A stretch of 64,000 bases of DNA from Bacteroidales bacterium. Its GTDB lineage: Bacteria; Bacteroidota; Bacteroidia; Bacteroidales; Marinilabiliaceae. This document shows, one piece after another, positions 52,422 to 62,077 of this stretch. The notes beneath the pieces were generated by a model, which searched no databases, was not told where the DNA came from, and worked only from the letters and a program-made list of their open reading frames with translations. The stretch covers positions 218,301 through 282,300 of the forward strand of contig JAKSLD010000001.1 in NCBI GenBank assembly GCA_024401395.1, read 5' to 3'. The first letter of the stretch is position 1, and each line of letters opens with the position of its first letter. Made by a program: the position numbers and the translations under genes.

Positions 52422-53201
52422 TTACTTCAACGAGAACACTCTGCACGCATTCTCGTCGGTAATCTTCTCTACTTTTTCTCTGCTTATCTCATAAATATCC
52501 GAAAGCATATCTATTACATGTGTCAGGTACGACGGCTCGTTCCTCTTTCCCCTCAATGGCACTGGTGCTAGGTATGGAGCGTCTGTCTCTATCACTATCC
52601 TCTGAATGGGTACGCGCTTTATTATCTCTGGTAATGTCGATTTCTTGTATGTCAGTGTTCCTCCAACGCCTAATACTAGGTGCGGAAACATTCCTAACGC
52701 TCTCTCTGCATCTTCTATTGTCCCTGAAAAGCAGTGCAACGAACCGCTCACGTCGTCTTTCTCGAATTTTGATATTATCGGCCAGAATTCATCATACGCA
52801 TCTCTGATATGCATCGAGACGGGTTTCCCTAAGTCTCTGGCTAGCTCCAATTGCTTCTCAAACGCTACTCTCTGTGCTTCTATCGTCTCGTCTCCATAAT
52901 GAAGGTCAAGACCGATTTCTCCTACTCCGACTATCTTGTCTGCCCCCATCTGAATGCGAGACAGTATGTTGTCCAACTGTTCTTCCCATCTTTCTGGTTC
53001 TATGTCCGTAGGATGTAATCCGTACATTGCCTTGCAGACGTCTGGATATTTTTCTCTCAATGCATCAACGGCATCTATGCTCCCTTCGTTTGTAGCAGGC
53101 AATACTATATTCTTGCAGTTTGCTTCTATCGCTCGACGTACTACTAGGTCTATGTCCTGAGCGAATTCTGCACCGTAAATATGCGTATGTGTGTCTATCA
53201 T
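52422..53201 (-). CDS. TatD-family metal-dependent nuclease/hydrolase
   Basis: A 259-residue TIM-barrel hydrolase. Metal ligands are visible: His5 and His7 (DTHTH), Glu in VGEIGLDLHYG, His in VSMHIRDA, His in GSLHCFSG and Asp in VIETDAPYLAP. TatD proteins are Mg2+-dependent 3'-5' DNases or RNases acting in DNA repair and turnover. Length is normal. It heads the minus-strand unit with the MFS and GH97 genes, while element copy I separates it from the rnhA-type gene upstream. Confidence 0.94.
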   Translation of the reverse strand: MIDTHTHIYGAEFAQDIDLVVRRAIEANCKNIVLPATNEGSIDAVDALREKYPDVCKAMYGLHPTDIEPERWEEQLDNILSRIQMGADKIVGVGEIGLDLHYGDETIEAQRVAFEKQLELARDLGKPVSMHIRDAYDEFWPIISKFEKDDVSGSLHCFSGTIEDAERALGMFPHLVLGVGGTLTYKKSTLPEIIKRVPIQRIVIETDAPYLAPVPLRGKRNEPSYLTHVIDMLSDIYEISREKVEKITDENACRVFSLK

Positions 53202-53218
53202 CTGTCGTGTGTCTATTT

Positions 53219-53280
53219 TATTTTTTTGCGAGCAACCTTAATGCTCTCTTATACTAGCCCGAGACTAGCCCGAGTGTTTC
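53219..53280 (+). repeat. Dispersed 11-bp-phased element, copy I (diverged)
   Basis: Head TTGCGAGCAAC (53226-53236), CTTAATGCTCT, CTTATACTAGC, CCGAGACTAGC, CCGAGTGTTTC. The A-tract has been replaced by a T-tract. It lies between the 3' end of the RNase H gene and the TatD start, antisense to both. Confidence 0.85.
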
Positions 53281-53319
53281 CTATACCTTTTTTAGTCTTG
53301 TACCGACTCTTGTTTATTC

Positions 53320-53952
53320 TTATTTTCTGCCGAAATCTGCAGGTATCTCTCCCCATATTTCTGTCGGCCACTTTACTATCGGACTCCTGAAACTGTTGTT
53401 TTTCAGCCAATCTTCTGCCCTCTTCACGAGATTCATCAGATCTGCCGTCCTTGGCGTATATTCTAGCTTGGTCTTGCACTTGCCTTGCTTTACCCACGAC
53501 ATGGCAATCTTTGAATCGGAGTATATGGTAATATCTCCTGCATTATTCTGCTGTAGCAATGCCATACAGTGTACTATCGCAAGAAATTCTCCGATATTAT
53601 TGGTCCCAAGGTCGAATTTCAAATGGAATATCTCTTTGTTGTCCCATAATGACACTCCCCTGTACTCCATCACTCCAGGATTGCCGGAACAGGCAGCATC
53701 AACAGCGATGGCTCGTATCAGTGGCTTTTCTGTAGGTGGCTCGCCTTTTTTCTCTTTTTTCGTCGCTAGTATATACGCTGGCACTTTAGGCGGACCGGCC
53801 GCATAAGCTTCTTTGGCTTCTGCCTCTGTCGCATAACCCTTAAAACGGGCATCAGAGAAGTTGTCTATCTGTTCCTTCGCTGATGCCCAGTCTTCATATA
53901 TACCGGGGACTCGTCCCCTCCAAACTACATAATATTTCTTCGTTTTTGCCAT
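53320..53952 (-). CDS. Ribonuclease HI with viroplasmin domain
   Basis: Degrades RNA in RNA-DNA hybrids. The 210 residues have an N-terminal viroplasmin/RHBD-like domain (5-50, YYVVWRGRVPGIYEDWASAKEQI), which binds hybrids in eukaryotic-type RNase H1, a basic linker (63-78) and an RNase H domain with catalytic Asp85 (AVDAACSGNPG), Glu122 (NNIGEFLAI) and Asp146 (IYSDSKIAMSW). A final Asp is probably in WGEIPADFG. It starts 2 bases after the MarC gene, so the two are co-transcribed. Confidence 0.94.
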   Translation of the reverse strand: MAKTKKYYVVWRGRVPGIYEDWASAKEQIDNFSDARFKGYATEAEAKEAYAAGPPKVPAYILATKKEKKGEPPTEKPLIRAIAVDAACSGNPGVMEYRGVSLWDNKEIFHLKFDLGTNNIGEFLAIVHCMALLQQNNAGDITIYSDSKIAMSWVKQGKCKTKLEYTPRTADLMNLVKRAEDWLKNNSFRSPIVKWPTEIWGEIPADFGRK

Positions 53953-53954
53953 CC

Positions 53955-54548
53955 TTAATTAGCCATATTCAGAAGTATGGCCAGATTTGTTGTAAATAAC
54001 TTCACTGATATCGCTAGAAGTATTACCCCAAAGAATTTCTTTAGCACATATATGCCGCCGGAACCCATCAGACGCCCAAGGAACTTACTCGAGCGTAATA
54101 CCGCATAGGCGAATATCATATTGAGCACTACAGCGATGAATATATTCAACACCTCATACTCGGCTCTCAATGTCAACAGTGTCGTAAATGTACCGGGACC
54201 TGCCATCAATGGAAAGGCTATAGGCACTATCGAAACGGCCGCAGGAGCGTCTTGCTTGAAGAAGTCTGTACCTAGGACCATCTCTAGCCCAATGATGAAT
54301 AGTACCACAGCACCTGCTACAGCAAATGAGTTGATGTCTACATTAAAGAGATCTAGTAATCCTTGTCCTAAAAACATAAAGGCTATCAGCAATACAAATG
54401 CCACGCTGACACACTTCAATGGATTAACTTCTACTCCTCTTGCCCTGATCGCAACCACAACTGGCAACGACCCTAACATATCTATCACGACAAATAGAAT
54501 AATGCTCGCCGAAAGTATCTCCAATAATGAACCTTGCAATGATTCCAT
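53955..54548 (-). CDS. MarC-family integral membrane protein
   Basis: A 197-residue protein with six hydrophobic segments and the MarC signatures FVVIDMLGSLPVVVAI near the start and AFPLMAGPGTFTTLL in the middle, with a repeat-like symmetry between halves. The family has no firmly established function; an earlier link to multiple antibiotic resistance was withdrawn. A strong promoter lies upstream and the RNase H gene follows directly. Confidence 0.92.
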   Translation of the reverse strand: MESLQGSLLEILSASIILFVVIDMLGSLPVVVAIRARGVEVNPLKCVSVAFVLLIAFMFLGQGLLDLFNVDINSFAVAGAVVLFIIGLEMVLGTDFFKQDAPAAVSIVPIAFPLMAGPGTFTTLLTLRAEYEVLNIFIAVVLNMIFAYAVLRSSKFLGRLMGSGGIYVLKKFFGVILLAISVKLFTTNLAILLNMAN

Positions 54549-54607
54549 ATTTCAATTTTGTGAAATTAAACTATTAGTTGATGTGTATTGTTATTTTATT
54601 AACACCG

Positions 54608-54640
54608 CAAAATTACACGTTTTCTTGGAAATACAACAAA
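54608..54640 (-). promoter_or_regulatory. Promoter of the MarC-RNase H operon
   Basis: On the minus strand, TTTG (54637-54640), 21-base spacer, TAATTTTG (54608-54615). It is a full match to the Bacteroidetes promoter, 59 bases before the MarC ATG. Confidence 0.8.
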
Positions 54641-54719
54641 TTATTAGTCTAAATATTGACTACTTTCTCTTAATGCTCTCTATATGTAGACAATACCCAG
54701 ACCTATTTTTTACATATTC

Positions 54720-55496
54720 TTATTTTACTAAGCTATATTTATACTCACGCCAATAAGATTTTTCATCTGCCGTTAATTTTTCACAAGCATAACTGAGCAT
54801 CACAGCTGGCATCTTCCCTATATGTTCTCTCAAAAAAGCTTCTAATGCTTCTTCTCCATTATGCTTATACATCTCTCTCAACATCCACCCGGCTGCTTTA
54901 TGGAGCAGATTTTGTTTCGAAGTCAATAGTTTTTCTGCTCGCGACATTACTACGTCAAATCGTCCTTCTCGCAATAATATCCATGTAGACACCATCGCAA
55001 TGCGTCTCTGCCAAAGACAATCATCCCCTAGCCTGATCCATTTTTCCAATAATTCTTCTTCAGGATGATGTTTTTCCCAGTTCCCCACAATCTTTATAGC
55101 GGACAAGTCAACCAAATCCCAGTTGTTTATATAGGGATGTAACGACACATATAGCTTGAATATCGCCTCCATCTCTTTCTCGTCTTTTTTCTTGATCGCC
55201 TTCAGCATTTTTTCCACAAGAATCAGCAAGCCGCACATCCTTACCTCATGCCACTCGTCTTTTACTAATTTGACCGCCTCGTCAAGTGTCGTACTCTTCC
55301 AAGCCTCTTTGACTACACTTCTTATATTGGGATTGTTCACCCCTAGAAACCTATCTCCTTCTCCATACTCTCCCTTGCCGCACTTGAAAAAGCGTAGCAA
55401 TATCTTAGCCTGCTTCTCGCTACCAAGGTCCACTAATGTCGCTTTTATGTCTTCTGCCGATGTACATGGTACATCTATCGCCTCTTTTTTAGCCAT
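54720..55496 (-). CDS. DNA alkylation repair protein (AlkD-like)
   Basis: A 258-residue HEAT-like repeat protein of the AlkC/AlkD family, DNA glycosylases for N3- and N7-alkylated bases. Helical repeats cover the whole length; diagnostic stretches are GVNNPNIRSVVKEAW, NNWDLVDLSAIKIVG (the family block that contains the catalytic WD pair, here NWD) and HKAAGWMLREMYKH. Size is a little above the family norm of about 235. It stands alone on the minus strand, downstream of the fabF terminator. Confidence 0.9.
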   Translation of the reverse strand: MAKKEAIDVPCTSAEDIKATLVDLGSEKQAKILLRFFKCGKGEYGEGDRFLGVNNPNIRSVVKEAWKSTTLDEAVKLVKDEWHEVRMCGLLILVEKMLKAIKKKDEKEMEAIFKLYVSLHPYINNWDLVDLSAIKIVGNWEKHHPEEELLEKWIRLGDDCLWQRRIAMVSTWILLREGRFDVVMSRAEKLLTSKQNLLHKAAGWMLREMYKHNGEEALEAFLREHIGKMPAVMLSYACEKLTADEKSYWREYKYSLVK

Positions 55497-55555
55497 AATT
55501 TCAATTATTGAAGTATCATACCCTCAAAATTCCACCTCTGTACGGAAGAACCCCA

Positions 55556-55596
55556 CAAAAAAAACGAGTCCCAAACAAATGTATGTTCAGGACTCG
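55556..55596 (-). terminator. Terminator of acpP-fabF
   Basis: On the minus strand CGAGTCC pairs with GGACTCG across an 18-base loop and is followed by a run of T. Confidence 0.85.
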
Positions 55597-55623
55597 CAAA
55601 TATTCTTTTTCAGCCTTACTTCT

Positions 55624-56868
55624 TTACAAAGCCTTGAAGATTACAGTAGCATTGTGACCGCCAAAGCCGAATGTATTCGACAATGCTGCACGTACTTCAC
55701 GCTTCTGTGCCTTGTTGAATGTAAAGTTGAGCTTGTTATCAATCTCAGGATCGTCCTCGAAGTGGTTGATTGTTGGAGGAATCACACCATCTGTGATCGT
55801 CTTAATACAAACCAATGCCTCGAGAGCACCAGTAGCACCAAGCAAGTGACCAGTCATAGACTTTGTAGAACTGATATTGAGCTTGTATGCAGCATCACCA
55901 AATACCTTAGCGATAGCCTTGCACTCTCCCTTGTCACCTTGTGGTGTTGAAGTACCGTGAACATTGATATAATCAATATCCTCAGGCTTCAAATTAGCAT
56001 CCTTCAAAGCTGCAGACATTACTCGAGCAGCACCCTCACCTTCCGGATGTGGAGCAGTCATATGGTGAGCATCAGCTGAATAGCCAGCACCAACCATCTC
56101 GCAATAGATCTTAGCACCACGAGCCTTAGCATGCTCATACTCCTCAAGGATCAAGCAAGCACCACCCTCACCCATTACGAAGCCATCACGATTCTTGTCA
56201 AATGGACGAGAACCTGTCTTAGGATCGTCATTACGTGTCGAGAGAGCCTTCATTGATGTAAAACCACCAAGACCTGGAATTGTAATAGGAGCCTCTGAAC
56301 CACCGCTGACAACTACCTCTGCCTTACCAAGACGGATAAGGTCAAATGCATTTGAAAGAGCTGTTGTTGATGAAGCACAAGCCGAAACAGTACCATAGTT
56401 AGGACCGCCAAAGCCGTACTTAATCGAAATCATACCTGGAGCGATATCTGCAATCATCTTAGGTATGAAGAATGGGCTGAAGCGTGGTGTACCATCACCA
56501 AGAGCAAATTCTGCTGAACCCTCATGGAATGTCTGCAAACCACCAATACCTGCACCCCAGATAACACCTACGCGGTTCTTGTCTATCGACTCTGCATCCA
56601 ACTTAGCATCAGCAATAGCCTCATCAGCTGCTACCATTGCGTACTGACAGAACAAGTCCATCTTACGGGCCTCCTTGCCAAAACGCGCATTCGAATCAAA
56701 GCCTTTAACCTCGCAGGCAAAAGTACATTTGAATTGCGAAGCGTCAAAGCGTGTTATAGTTCCTGCGCCACTTACACCAGCTACAAGATTCTTCCATGTT
56801 TCAGGTACATCATTGCCAAGTGGCGTGATAGCTCCAAGACCTGTAACTACTACTCTTTTCAACTCCAT
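55624..56868 (-). CDS. fabF: Beta-ketoacyl-ACP synthase II
   Basis: Elongates acyl-ACP in fatty acid synthesis. It has 414 residues with thiolase fold and a complete Cys-His-His site: Cys in VSACASSTTALSNAF, His in NVHGTSTPQGD and His in KSMTGHLLGATGALEA. The frame is open upstream to 56919, but homologues begin at MELKRVVVTGLG, so 56868 is taken as start. It follows acpP by 91 bases, the usual acpP-fabF pair, with a terminator at 55556. Confidence 0.96.
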   Translation of the reverse strand: MELKRVVVTGLGAITPLGNDVPETWKNLVAGVSGAGTITRFDASQFKCTFACEVKGFDSNARFGKEARKMDLFCQYAMVAADEAIADAKLDAESIDKNRVGVIWGAGIGGLQTFHEGSAEFALGDGTPRFSPFFIPKMIADIAPGMISIKYGFGGPNYGTVSACASSTTALSNAFDLIRLGKAEVVVSGGSEAPITIPGLGGFTSMKALSTRNDDPKTGSRPFDKNRDGFVMGEGGACLILEEYEHAKARGAKIYCEMVGAGYSADAHHMTAPHPEGEGAARVMSAALKDANLKPEDIDYINVHGTSTPQGDKGECKAIAKVFGDAAYKLNISSTKSMTGHLLGATGALEALVCIKTITDGVIPPTINHFEDDPEIDNKLNFTFNKAQKREVRAALSNTFGFGGHNATVIFKAL

Positions 56869-56959
56869 AAATTCTATTTGTATATAATTACTTGTACAAA
56901 ATAAAAAGGGAGTATCCACCTATACTATAGTAAGGGGACACTCCAATGCGATCGAGATA

Positions 56960-57196
56960 TTACTTCTTTGCGTTCTCGATGAACTCGATAGCGCTACCTA
57001 CTGTCTGAATCTTCTCAGCGTCGCTGTCAGCAATCTTGATATCAAATTGCTTCTCAAACTCCATGATCAACTCAACTGTGTCGAGTGAATCTGCACCAAG
57101 ATCATTGGTGAAGCTAGCCTCAGGTGTTACCTCGTTCTCTGCAACACCGAGCTTATCAACGATGATTGCGGTTACTTTTTCTGCTACTTCTGACAT
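56960..57196 (-). CDS. acpP: Acyl carrier protein
   Basis: Carries growing acyl chains on a 4'-phosphopantetheine arm attached to Ser37 in the [15 protein letters not shown] motif. It has 78 acidic residues, a normal length. It is immediately upstream of fabF on the minus strand and divergent from pgk. Confidence 0.97.
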   Translation of the reverse strand: MSEVAEKVTAIIVDKLGVAENEVTPEASFTNDLGADSLDTVELIMEFEKQFDIKIADSDAEKIQTVGSAIEFIENAKK

Positions 57197-57263
57197 AGCT
57201 TTTCTGAATTTAAATTAGTAAATATTATGTTCGTTTGTTCAAAATATGCTCTAAACGACTGTG

Positions 57264-57295
57264 CAAAGTAAATAACTTCCTTTGGATTGTTCAAA
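57264..57295 (-). promoter_or_regulatory. Candidate promoter of acpP
   Basis: Minus strand: TTTG (57292-57295), 21 bases, then TACTTTG, which lacks one base of TAnnTTTG. It lies 68 bases before the acpP ATG. Confidence 0.5.
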
Positions 57296-57466
57296 CTTTC
57301 AAGCAAAAAAATGACTCCTCCAATACAACTATTTAACCTCATTTTTCATTAACTCATTATATATCAGTAGTTTATATAAATACGTAAAAATACCCATATA
57401 AGCATCTTTTAACACCTTAAAACACAAGAAATGTGCACCATACACATAAAGTAGAAGAAAAATGAC

Positions 57467-57474
57467 TAACTTTG
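57467..57474 (+). promoter_or_regulatory. -7 box of pgk promoter
   Basis: TAACTTTG, 45 bases before the ATG at 57519. It lies inside the longer reading frame that begins at 57462, which rules out that upstream start. Confidence 0.65.
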
Positions 57475-57518
57475 AGTCCAGATTAATAGACATAACATTA
57501 ATTTCTCAAATAAAAGTC

Positions 57519-58778
57519 ATGACTGTAATTGACAATTTCAATTTCAAGGGTCTTAAGGCTATCGTGCGCGTTGACTTCAACGTACCTTTGAACAAGGAGA
57601 CTGGTAAGGTTTCTGATGACACTCGTATCCGTGGTGCCCTTCCTACAATCAAGAAGATCGTAGAGGACGGCGGCGCAGCTATCCTTATGTCTCACATGGG
57701 TAAGGCTAAGGGCGTTGATCCAAAGCTTTCTCTCTCTCAGATCATCTACAAGATCGAGGAGAACCTCGGCGGCAAGAAGGTACTCTTCTGCGACGACTGT
57801 ATGAAGGCTGATGAGGCTGTTAAGAACCTCAAGATGGGTGAGATCCTTCTCCTCGAGAACCTCCGTTTCTACGCTGAGGAAGAGGGCAAGCCACGTGGCA
57901 TCGACAAGGAGGATCCTAACTACGATGCAGCTAAGAAGGAAATGAAGGCTAAGCAGAAGGACTTCGCTAAGAAGCTCGCTTCTTACGCTGACGTATATGT
58001 AAACGACGCATTCGGTACAGCTCACCGCGCTCATGGTTCTACAGCTGTTATCGCTGATTACTTCACAGAGGACAAGAAGATGTTCGGCTTCCTTATCAAC
58101 AAGGAGCTCACAGCTATGGATAAGGTCCTCAACGAGGCTCAGCGTCCATTTACAGCTATCATGGGTGGTGCTAAGGTATCTGATAAGATCGCTATCATCA
58201 CTAACCTCCTCGACCGCGTTGACAACCTCATTATCGGTGGCGGTATGACATACACATTCGTTAAGGCTATGGGTGGTCAGATCGGTAACTCACTCTGCGA
58301 GGCTGACAAGCTCGACCTTGCTAAGGAGATCCTCGAGAAGGCTAAGGCTAAGGGCGTAAAGGTATACTTGCCAACTGACGCTGTTAACGCTGATAAGTTC
58401 GACAAGGACGCTAACACTAACATCTCCGCTACAGACAAGACTCCTGACGGCTGGATGGGTCTCGATATCGCTGATGAGACAATCAAGACTTACTCAGAGG
58501 TTATCGCTTCTTCTAAGACAGTTATCTGGAACGGTCCTATGGGCGTATTCGAGATGGATAAGTTCGCTAAGGGTACTTCAGCAGTTGCACAGGCAGTTGC
58601 TAAGGCTACTCAGGAGAACGGTGCATTTACTCTCATCGGTGGTGGTGACTCAGTTGCTGCTATCAACAAGAACAAGCTCGCTGACAAGGTATCTTACGTA
58701 TCTACAGGTGGTGGTGCTATGCTCGAGTACATGGAGGGTAAGGTTCTTCCAGGTATCAAGGCTATCCGCGGTTGCTAA
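57519..58778 (+). CDS. pgk: Phosphoglycerate kinase
   Basis: Glycolytic enzyme forming ATP and 3-phosphoglycerate. The 419 residues contain the signature [10 protein letters not shown], the substrate-binding [33 protein letters not shown] and the nucleotide-binding GGAKVSDKI and [10 protein letters not shown] strong bias to CTC, GCT, AAG and GAG codons marks it as highly expressed. The start at 57519 is set by homology and by the promoter position. It is monocistronic with a strong terminator. Confidence 0.97.
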   Translation: MTVIDNFNFKGLKAIVRVDFNVPLNKETGKVSDDTRIRGALPTIKKIVEDGGAAILMSHMGKAKGVDPKLSLSQIIYKIEENLGGKKVLFCDDCMKADEAVKNLKMGEILLLENLRFYAEEEGKPRGIDKEDPNYDAAKKEMKAKQKDFAKKLASYADVYVNDAFGTAHRAHGSTAVIADYFTEDKKMFGFLINKELTAMDKVLNEAQRPFTAIMGGAKVSDKIAIITNLLDRVDNLIIGGGMTYTFVKAMGGQIGNSLCEADKLDLAKEILEKAKAKGVKVYLPTDAVNADKFDKDANTNISATDKTPDGWMGLDIADETIKTYSEVIASSKTVIWNGPMGVFEMDKFAKGTSAVAQAVAKATQENGAFTLIGGGDSVAAINKNKLADKVSYVSTGGGAMLEYMEGKVLPGIKAIRGC

Positions 58779-58803
58779 TCCCAATCTCAGATATAAATAC
58801 CAA

Positions 58804-58839
58804 GAGAGGCTGAACATCTGTTCAGCCTCTCTCTTTTTT
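58804..58839 (+). terminator. Terminator of pgk
   Basis: Perfect 12-bp stem GAGAGGCTGAAC/GTTCAGCCTCTC, loop ATCT, then TC and a run of T. Confidence 0.96.
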
Positions 58840-58895
58840 ATACCTATTATTATATAGTATAGTGATTTTTCTACTGCTCGTACTGCGTGCAAAAT

Positions 58896-58957
58896 AAAAA
58901 AATTGCGAGCAACGACTACTCTCCCTTATACCAGAGACTGACTTCGCACTGAAATAA
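58896..58957 (+). repeat. Dispersed 11-bp-phased element, copy J
   Basis: A-tract, head TTGCGAGCAAC (58903-58913), GACTACTCTCC, CTTATACCAGA, GACTGACTTCG, CACTGAAATAA. It sits in the convergent gap between the pgk terminator and the korB 3' end. Confidence 0.88.
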
Positions 58958-59040
58958 CACTACAATAAAAAGTCGTCTCTCCCCATTACAGGAAGAGACG
59001 ACAACATAACAATATGAATATGAAATACTAGACTGCTATA

Positions 59041-60042
59041 TTATTTTACCTCCCAGATTTCATTTGTCTCAAGGAGCTCTGCAAAGTTGTGATACTTCTT
59101 TGCAGCCTTCACCTCTTCAATCTGAGCCGATACAGCATCGTCGTATGTTGGTGCATCAACGTCACGGATTACACCAAGTGCTACTGGGAAGTCAGGACCC
59201 TCCATGAGTGCAAGCTTCAATTGGAGTGTATTGTCCTCACACTTAGCATCGTGTACGAGAATATCCTTCTCTGTAATGCCGTTCTCGCCAAGCTTAACTA
59301 CCTTGATGCCGAAACCTTCCTGCATGAGACCAAACTCGTTGTTCTCGCCGAAGATCATAGGCTTACCATGCTGGAGGTAGATTGCGTTCTTAGCACGACC
59401 TGCCTTATCATATACTGCACTGTGTGTACCATCGTTGAAGATTACACAGTTTTGGAGAATCTCACATACTGCAGCGCCCTTGTGGTTGTATGCAGCCTTA
59501 AGGATATCTACTGTACCTGCAGCATCTGTGGCTACGGCACGTGCAAAGAAGTGACCTCTAGCACCGAAGCAGAGCTCTGCTGGACGGAATGGATCCTCTA
59601 CAGTACCGTAAGGGCTCGACTTAGAAACGAAGCCACGAGGCGATGTAGGAGAATACTGACCCTTTGTCAAACCATAGATACGGTTGTTCAAAAGAATCAT
59701 ATTGAGGTTGATATTACGACGGTTAGCGTGGATGAAGTGGTTACCACCGATAGCGAGACCATCACCATCACCCGAAACCTGCCATACTGTCAAATTAGGA
59801 TTAGCAACCTTAGCACCTGTAGCGATAGCAGCAGCACGGCCGTGGATTGTGTTCATTCCGTATGTAGCCATATAGTGTGGCAAACGGCTTGAACAACCAA
59901 TACCAGAGATAACAGCTGTATCCCATGGAGCTACACCTATTTCAGCCATTGCCTTCTGAAGAGAAGCAAGGAAGAAGTGGTCACCACAACCTGGACACCA
60001 ACGAGGTTGACCTTTTTTGAAATCTTTTATATCGAAAGCCAT
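59041..60042 (-). CDS. korB: 2-oxoacid:ferredoxin oxidoreductase, beta subunit (KorB type)
   Basis: Thiamine-diphosphate subunit that, with KorA, interconverts 2-oxoglutarate and succinyl-CoA with ferredoxin. It has 333 residues: CPGCGDH near the start (cluster and TPP cysteines), GIGCSSRLPHYM, the TPP motif SGDGDGLAIGGNHFIHANRRNINLN-like segment and NNRIYGLTKGQYSPTS. It lacks an extra ferredoxin domain. It follows korA by 38 bases on the minus strand. 2-oxoglutarate is the likely substrate by similarity; other 2-oxoacids are possible. Confidence 0.92.
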   Translation of the reverse strand: MAFDIKDFKKGQPRWCPGCGDHFFLASLQKAMAEIGVAPWDTAVISGIGCSSRLPHYMATYGMNTIHGRAAAIATGAKVANPNLTVWQVSGDGDGLAIGGNHFIHANRRNINLNMILLNNRIYGLTKGQYSPTSPRGFVSKSSPYGTVEDPFRPAELCFGARGHFFARAVATDAAGTVDILKAAYNHKGAAVCEILQNCVIFNDGTHSAVYDKAGRAKNAIYLQHGKPMIFGENNEFGLMQEGFGIKVVKLGENGITEKDILVHDAKCEDNTLQLKLALMEGPDFPVALGVIRDVDAPTYDDAVSAQIEEVKAAKKYHNFAELLETNEIWEVK

Positions 60043-60080
60043 CTTGATTTTCTTTTAAGAGTTAAACGTTAGTGTAAGGA

Positions 60081-61916
60081 TTACAACTTATTAAATGCCT
60101 CTACGAGTTCTGCCACTACGAATGGCTGACCCTTAACCTCATTGAACTGATATGGATTGAAGCCGTCGATCTTCATTCTGAGGAAGCCAGCGAACTGACC
60201 CATATTCTGCTCAGCTACAACTACCTTAGGATACTTCTTCAATACCTCTGCAGTATTCTTTGGCAGTGGGTTGATGTACTTGAAGTGAGCAAGGGCTACC
60301 TTCTTACCAGCTGCACGCATCTCATCCATTGCTGAATGGAGGTGACCGTATGTACCGCCGAAGCCTACGATAAGAAGTTCAGCATCGTCCTTATCACCAA
60401 GTACCTCTACATCTGGAACCTGAATCTTGTCGATCTTCTCCTGACGGAGACGTGTCATCAAGTCGTGGTTCTCAGGATTTGTCGAGATAGCACCTGTCTT
60501 GTTATCCTTCTCAAGACCACCAAGGATATGTTGGAAGCCCTCACGACCAGGTACTGCCCAGTAACGGCTACCCTCAGCATTACGCATATATGGTGTCCAT
60601 GTACCCTTCATATCCTCTGGAACGTAAGGAGGATTGATAGCAGGGAAATCTGCAAGATTTGGCAACTTGAATGCACCCGAACCGTTAGCGATGAATGCAT
60701 CTGTCATCAAAACTACTGGAGTCATGTGCTCGAGAGCAATCTTACAAGCGTTGTATGCCGCATCGAAGCAATCTGTTGGAGATGTAGCAGCGATCACTGG
60801 CATTGGGCTCTCACCGTTACGACCGAACAAGCACTGGAGAAGGTCGGTCTGCTCAGACTTAGTAGGAAGACCTGTAGCAGGACCACCGCGCTGAACGTCG
60901 AGAACTACAAGAGGCAACTCCATGATAACTGCCAAGTTCATAGCCTCAGACTTCAAGCAGATACCAGGACCTGATGTTGAAGTAACAGCCAAAGCACCAG
61001 CAAATGATGCACCTACTGCTGAAGCACAACCTGCAATCTCGTCCTCGCACTGTACTGTAGTAACACCGAGTGACTTATGCTTTGAGAGCTCATGAAGAAC
61101 GTCTGTTGCTGGAGTAATAGGATAAGAGCCGAGGTAAAGCTTAAGACCAGCCTTCTCAGCTGCAGCAATAAGACCATAAGCAGTAGCCTTATTACCCATA
61201 ATATCCATATAACGACCAGGAGTCTTTGACTTAGACTCAATCTTATATGTATGTGCTACGCTAGCATGTGTATTAGCTCCGTAGTCATAACCTGCTTGGA
61301 TAACCTTGATATTAGCATCAGCTACGCCTGGCTTCTTAGCGAACTTAGTCTGAAGCATCTGAGCGATGATATTCAAGTCGCGGTTGAACAACCAGCAAAC
61401 CAAACCAAGGGCGAACATATTACGACACTTAAGCATTGCCTTAGGATCCATACCTGAATCAGCCAAGCAATCCTTAACCATTGTTGTGATAGGGCAAGCA
61501 ATAACATCATTCTTGATACCCATCTCAGCGATAGGATCCTCAGTCTTAAACTCTGCCTTCTCCAAGTCAGCCTTCTTAAACGCATCAGTATCAATAATGA
61601 TACAAGCAGTAGACTTAGCGTACTTATATTGTGTCTTAAGTGCAGCTGCATTCATTGCAACGAGCACATCGCACTTATCACCAGGAGTATAAACCTTATT
61701 AGACCCGATGTGTACCTGGAAACCAGAAACACCAGTAAGCGAACCCTGAGGGGCACGGATATCTGCTGGATAGTCAGGGAAGGTACAAATGTCATTACCT
61801 ACGGTAGCTGAAACAGTGGAAAACATATTTCCCGCAAGCTGCATACCGTCTCCAGAGTCACCACTGAAGCGAACAGCTACACTGTCTAGCTCCTTAACGA
61901 TGATTTTGTCTGCCAT
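60081..61916 (-). CDS. korA: 2-oxoacid:ferredoxin oxidoreductase, fused gamma-alpha subunit (KorA type)
   Basis: A 611-residue subunit in which the gamma domain (1-190; VRFSGDSGDGMQLAGNMFS) is fused ahead of the alpha pyrimidine-binding domain (from about 225; LYLGSYPITPATDVLHELSK, VQCEDEIAGCASAVGASFAGA, TSTSGPGICLKSEAMNLA). This layout is standard for the KorAB class in anaerobes. It provides reduced ferredoxin or runs the reductive branch of the citric acid cycle. It heads the korAB operon; a -7 box lies at 61949. Confidence 0.93.
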   Translation of the reverse strand: MADKIIVKELDSVAVRFSGDSGDGMQLAGNMFSTVSATVGNDICTFPDYPADIRAPQGSLTGVSGFQVHIGSNKVYTPGDKCDVLVAMNAAALKTQYKYAKSTACIIIDTDAFKKADLEKAEFKTEDPIAEMGIKNDVIACPITTMVKDCLADSGMDPKAMLKCRNMFALGLVCWLFNRDLNIIAQMLQTKFAKKPGVADANIKVIQAGYDYGANTHASVAHTYKIESKSKTPGRYMDIMGNKATAYGLIAAAEKAGLKLYLGSYPITPATDVLHELSKHKSLGVTTVQCEDEIAGCASAVGASFAGALAVTSTSGPGICLKSEAMNLAVIMELPLVVLDVQRGGPATGLPTKSEQTDLLQCLFGRNGESPMPVIAATSPTDCFDAAYNACKIALEHMTPVVLMTDAFIANGSGAFKLPNLADFPAINPPYVPEDMKGTWTPYMRNAEGSRYWAVPGREGFQHILGGLEKDNKTGAISTNPENHDLMTRLRQEKIDKIQVPDVEVLGDKDDAELLIVGFGGTYGHLHSAMDEMRAAGKKVALAHFKYINPLPKNTAEVLKKYPKVVVAEQNMGQFAGFLRMKIDGFNPYQFNEVKGQPFVVAELVEAFNKL

Positions 61917-61948
61917 ATTGTTATCGTATTTATATTGTTATTTGACTG

Positions 61949-61956
61949 CAAAGTTA
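61949..61956 (-). promoter_or_regulatory. -7 box of the korAB promoter
   Basis: Minus-strand TAACTTTG, exact TAnnTTTG, 32 bases before the korA ATG. No TTTG at the usual -33 distance. Confidence 0.6.
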
Positions 61957-62077
61957 TGCATAAATTCTCAAGATAGACAGCCGTAAAACACGTAAATTGA
62001 TGCCAAAATCGCGCTATTTGCAAATTTTTATGCACAATTCAAAGTATATCAGTGCATAATTATTCGTATATAGCATC

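Larger units (their letters stand above)
57197..57518. other. Divergent promoter region between acpP and pgk
   Basis: This AT-rich region of about 320 bases holds no gene. It contains an acpP promoter candidate at 57264-57295 and a pgk -7 box at 57467-57474. The middle (57300-57460) shows no further recognisable motif. Confidence 0.75.

Noticed and set aside
53155..53157. Possible IS or RAYT transposase linked to the dispersed element.
   Set aside because: No transposase, integrase or Y1-type tyrosine transposase gene occurs in the window; any mobilising enzyme would have to be elsewhere.
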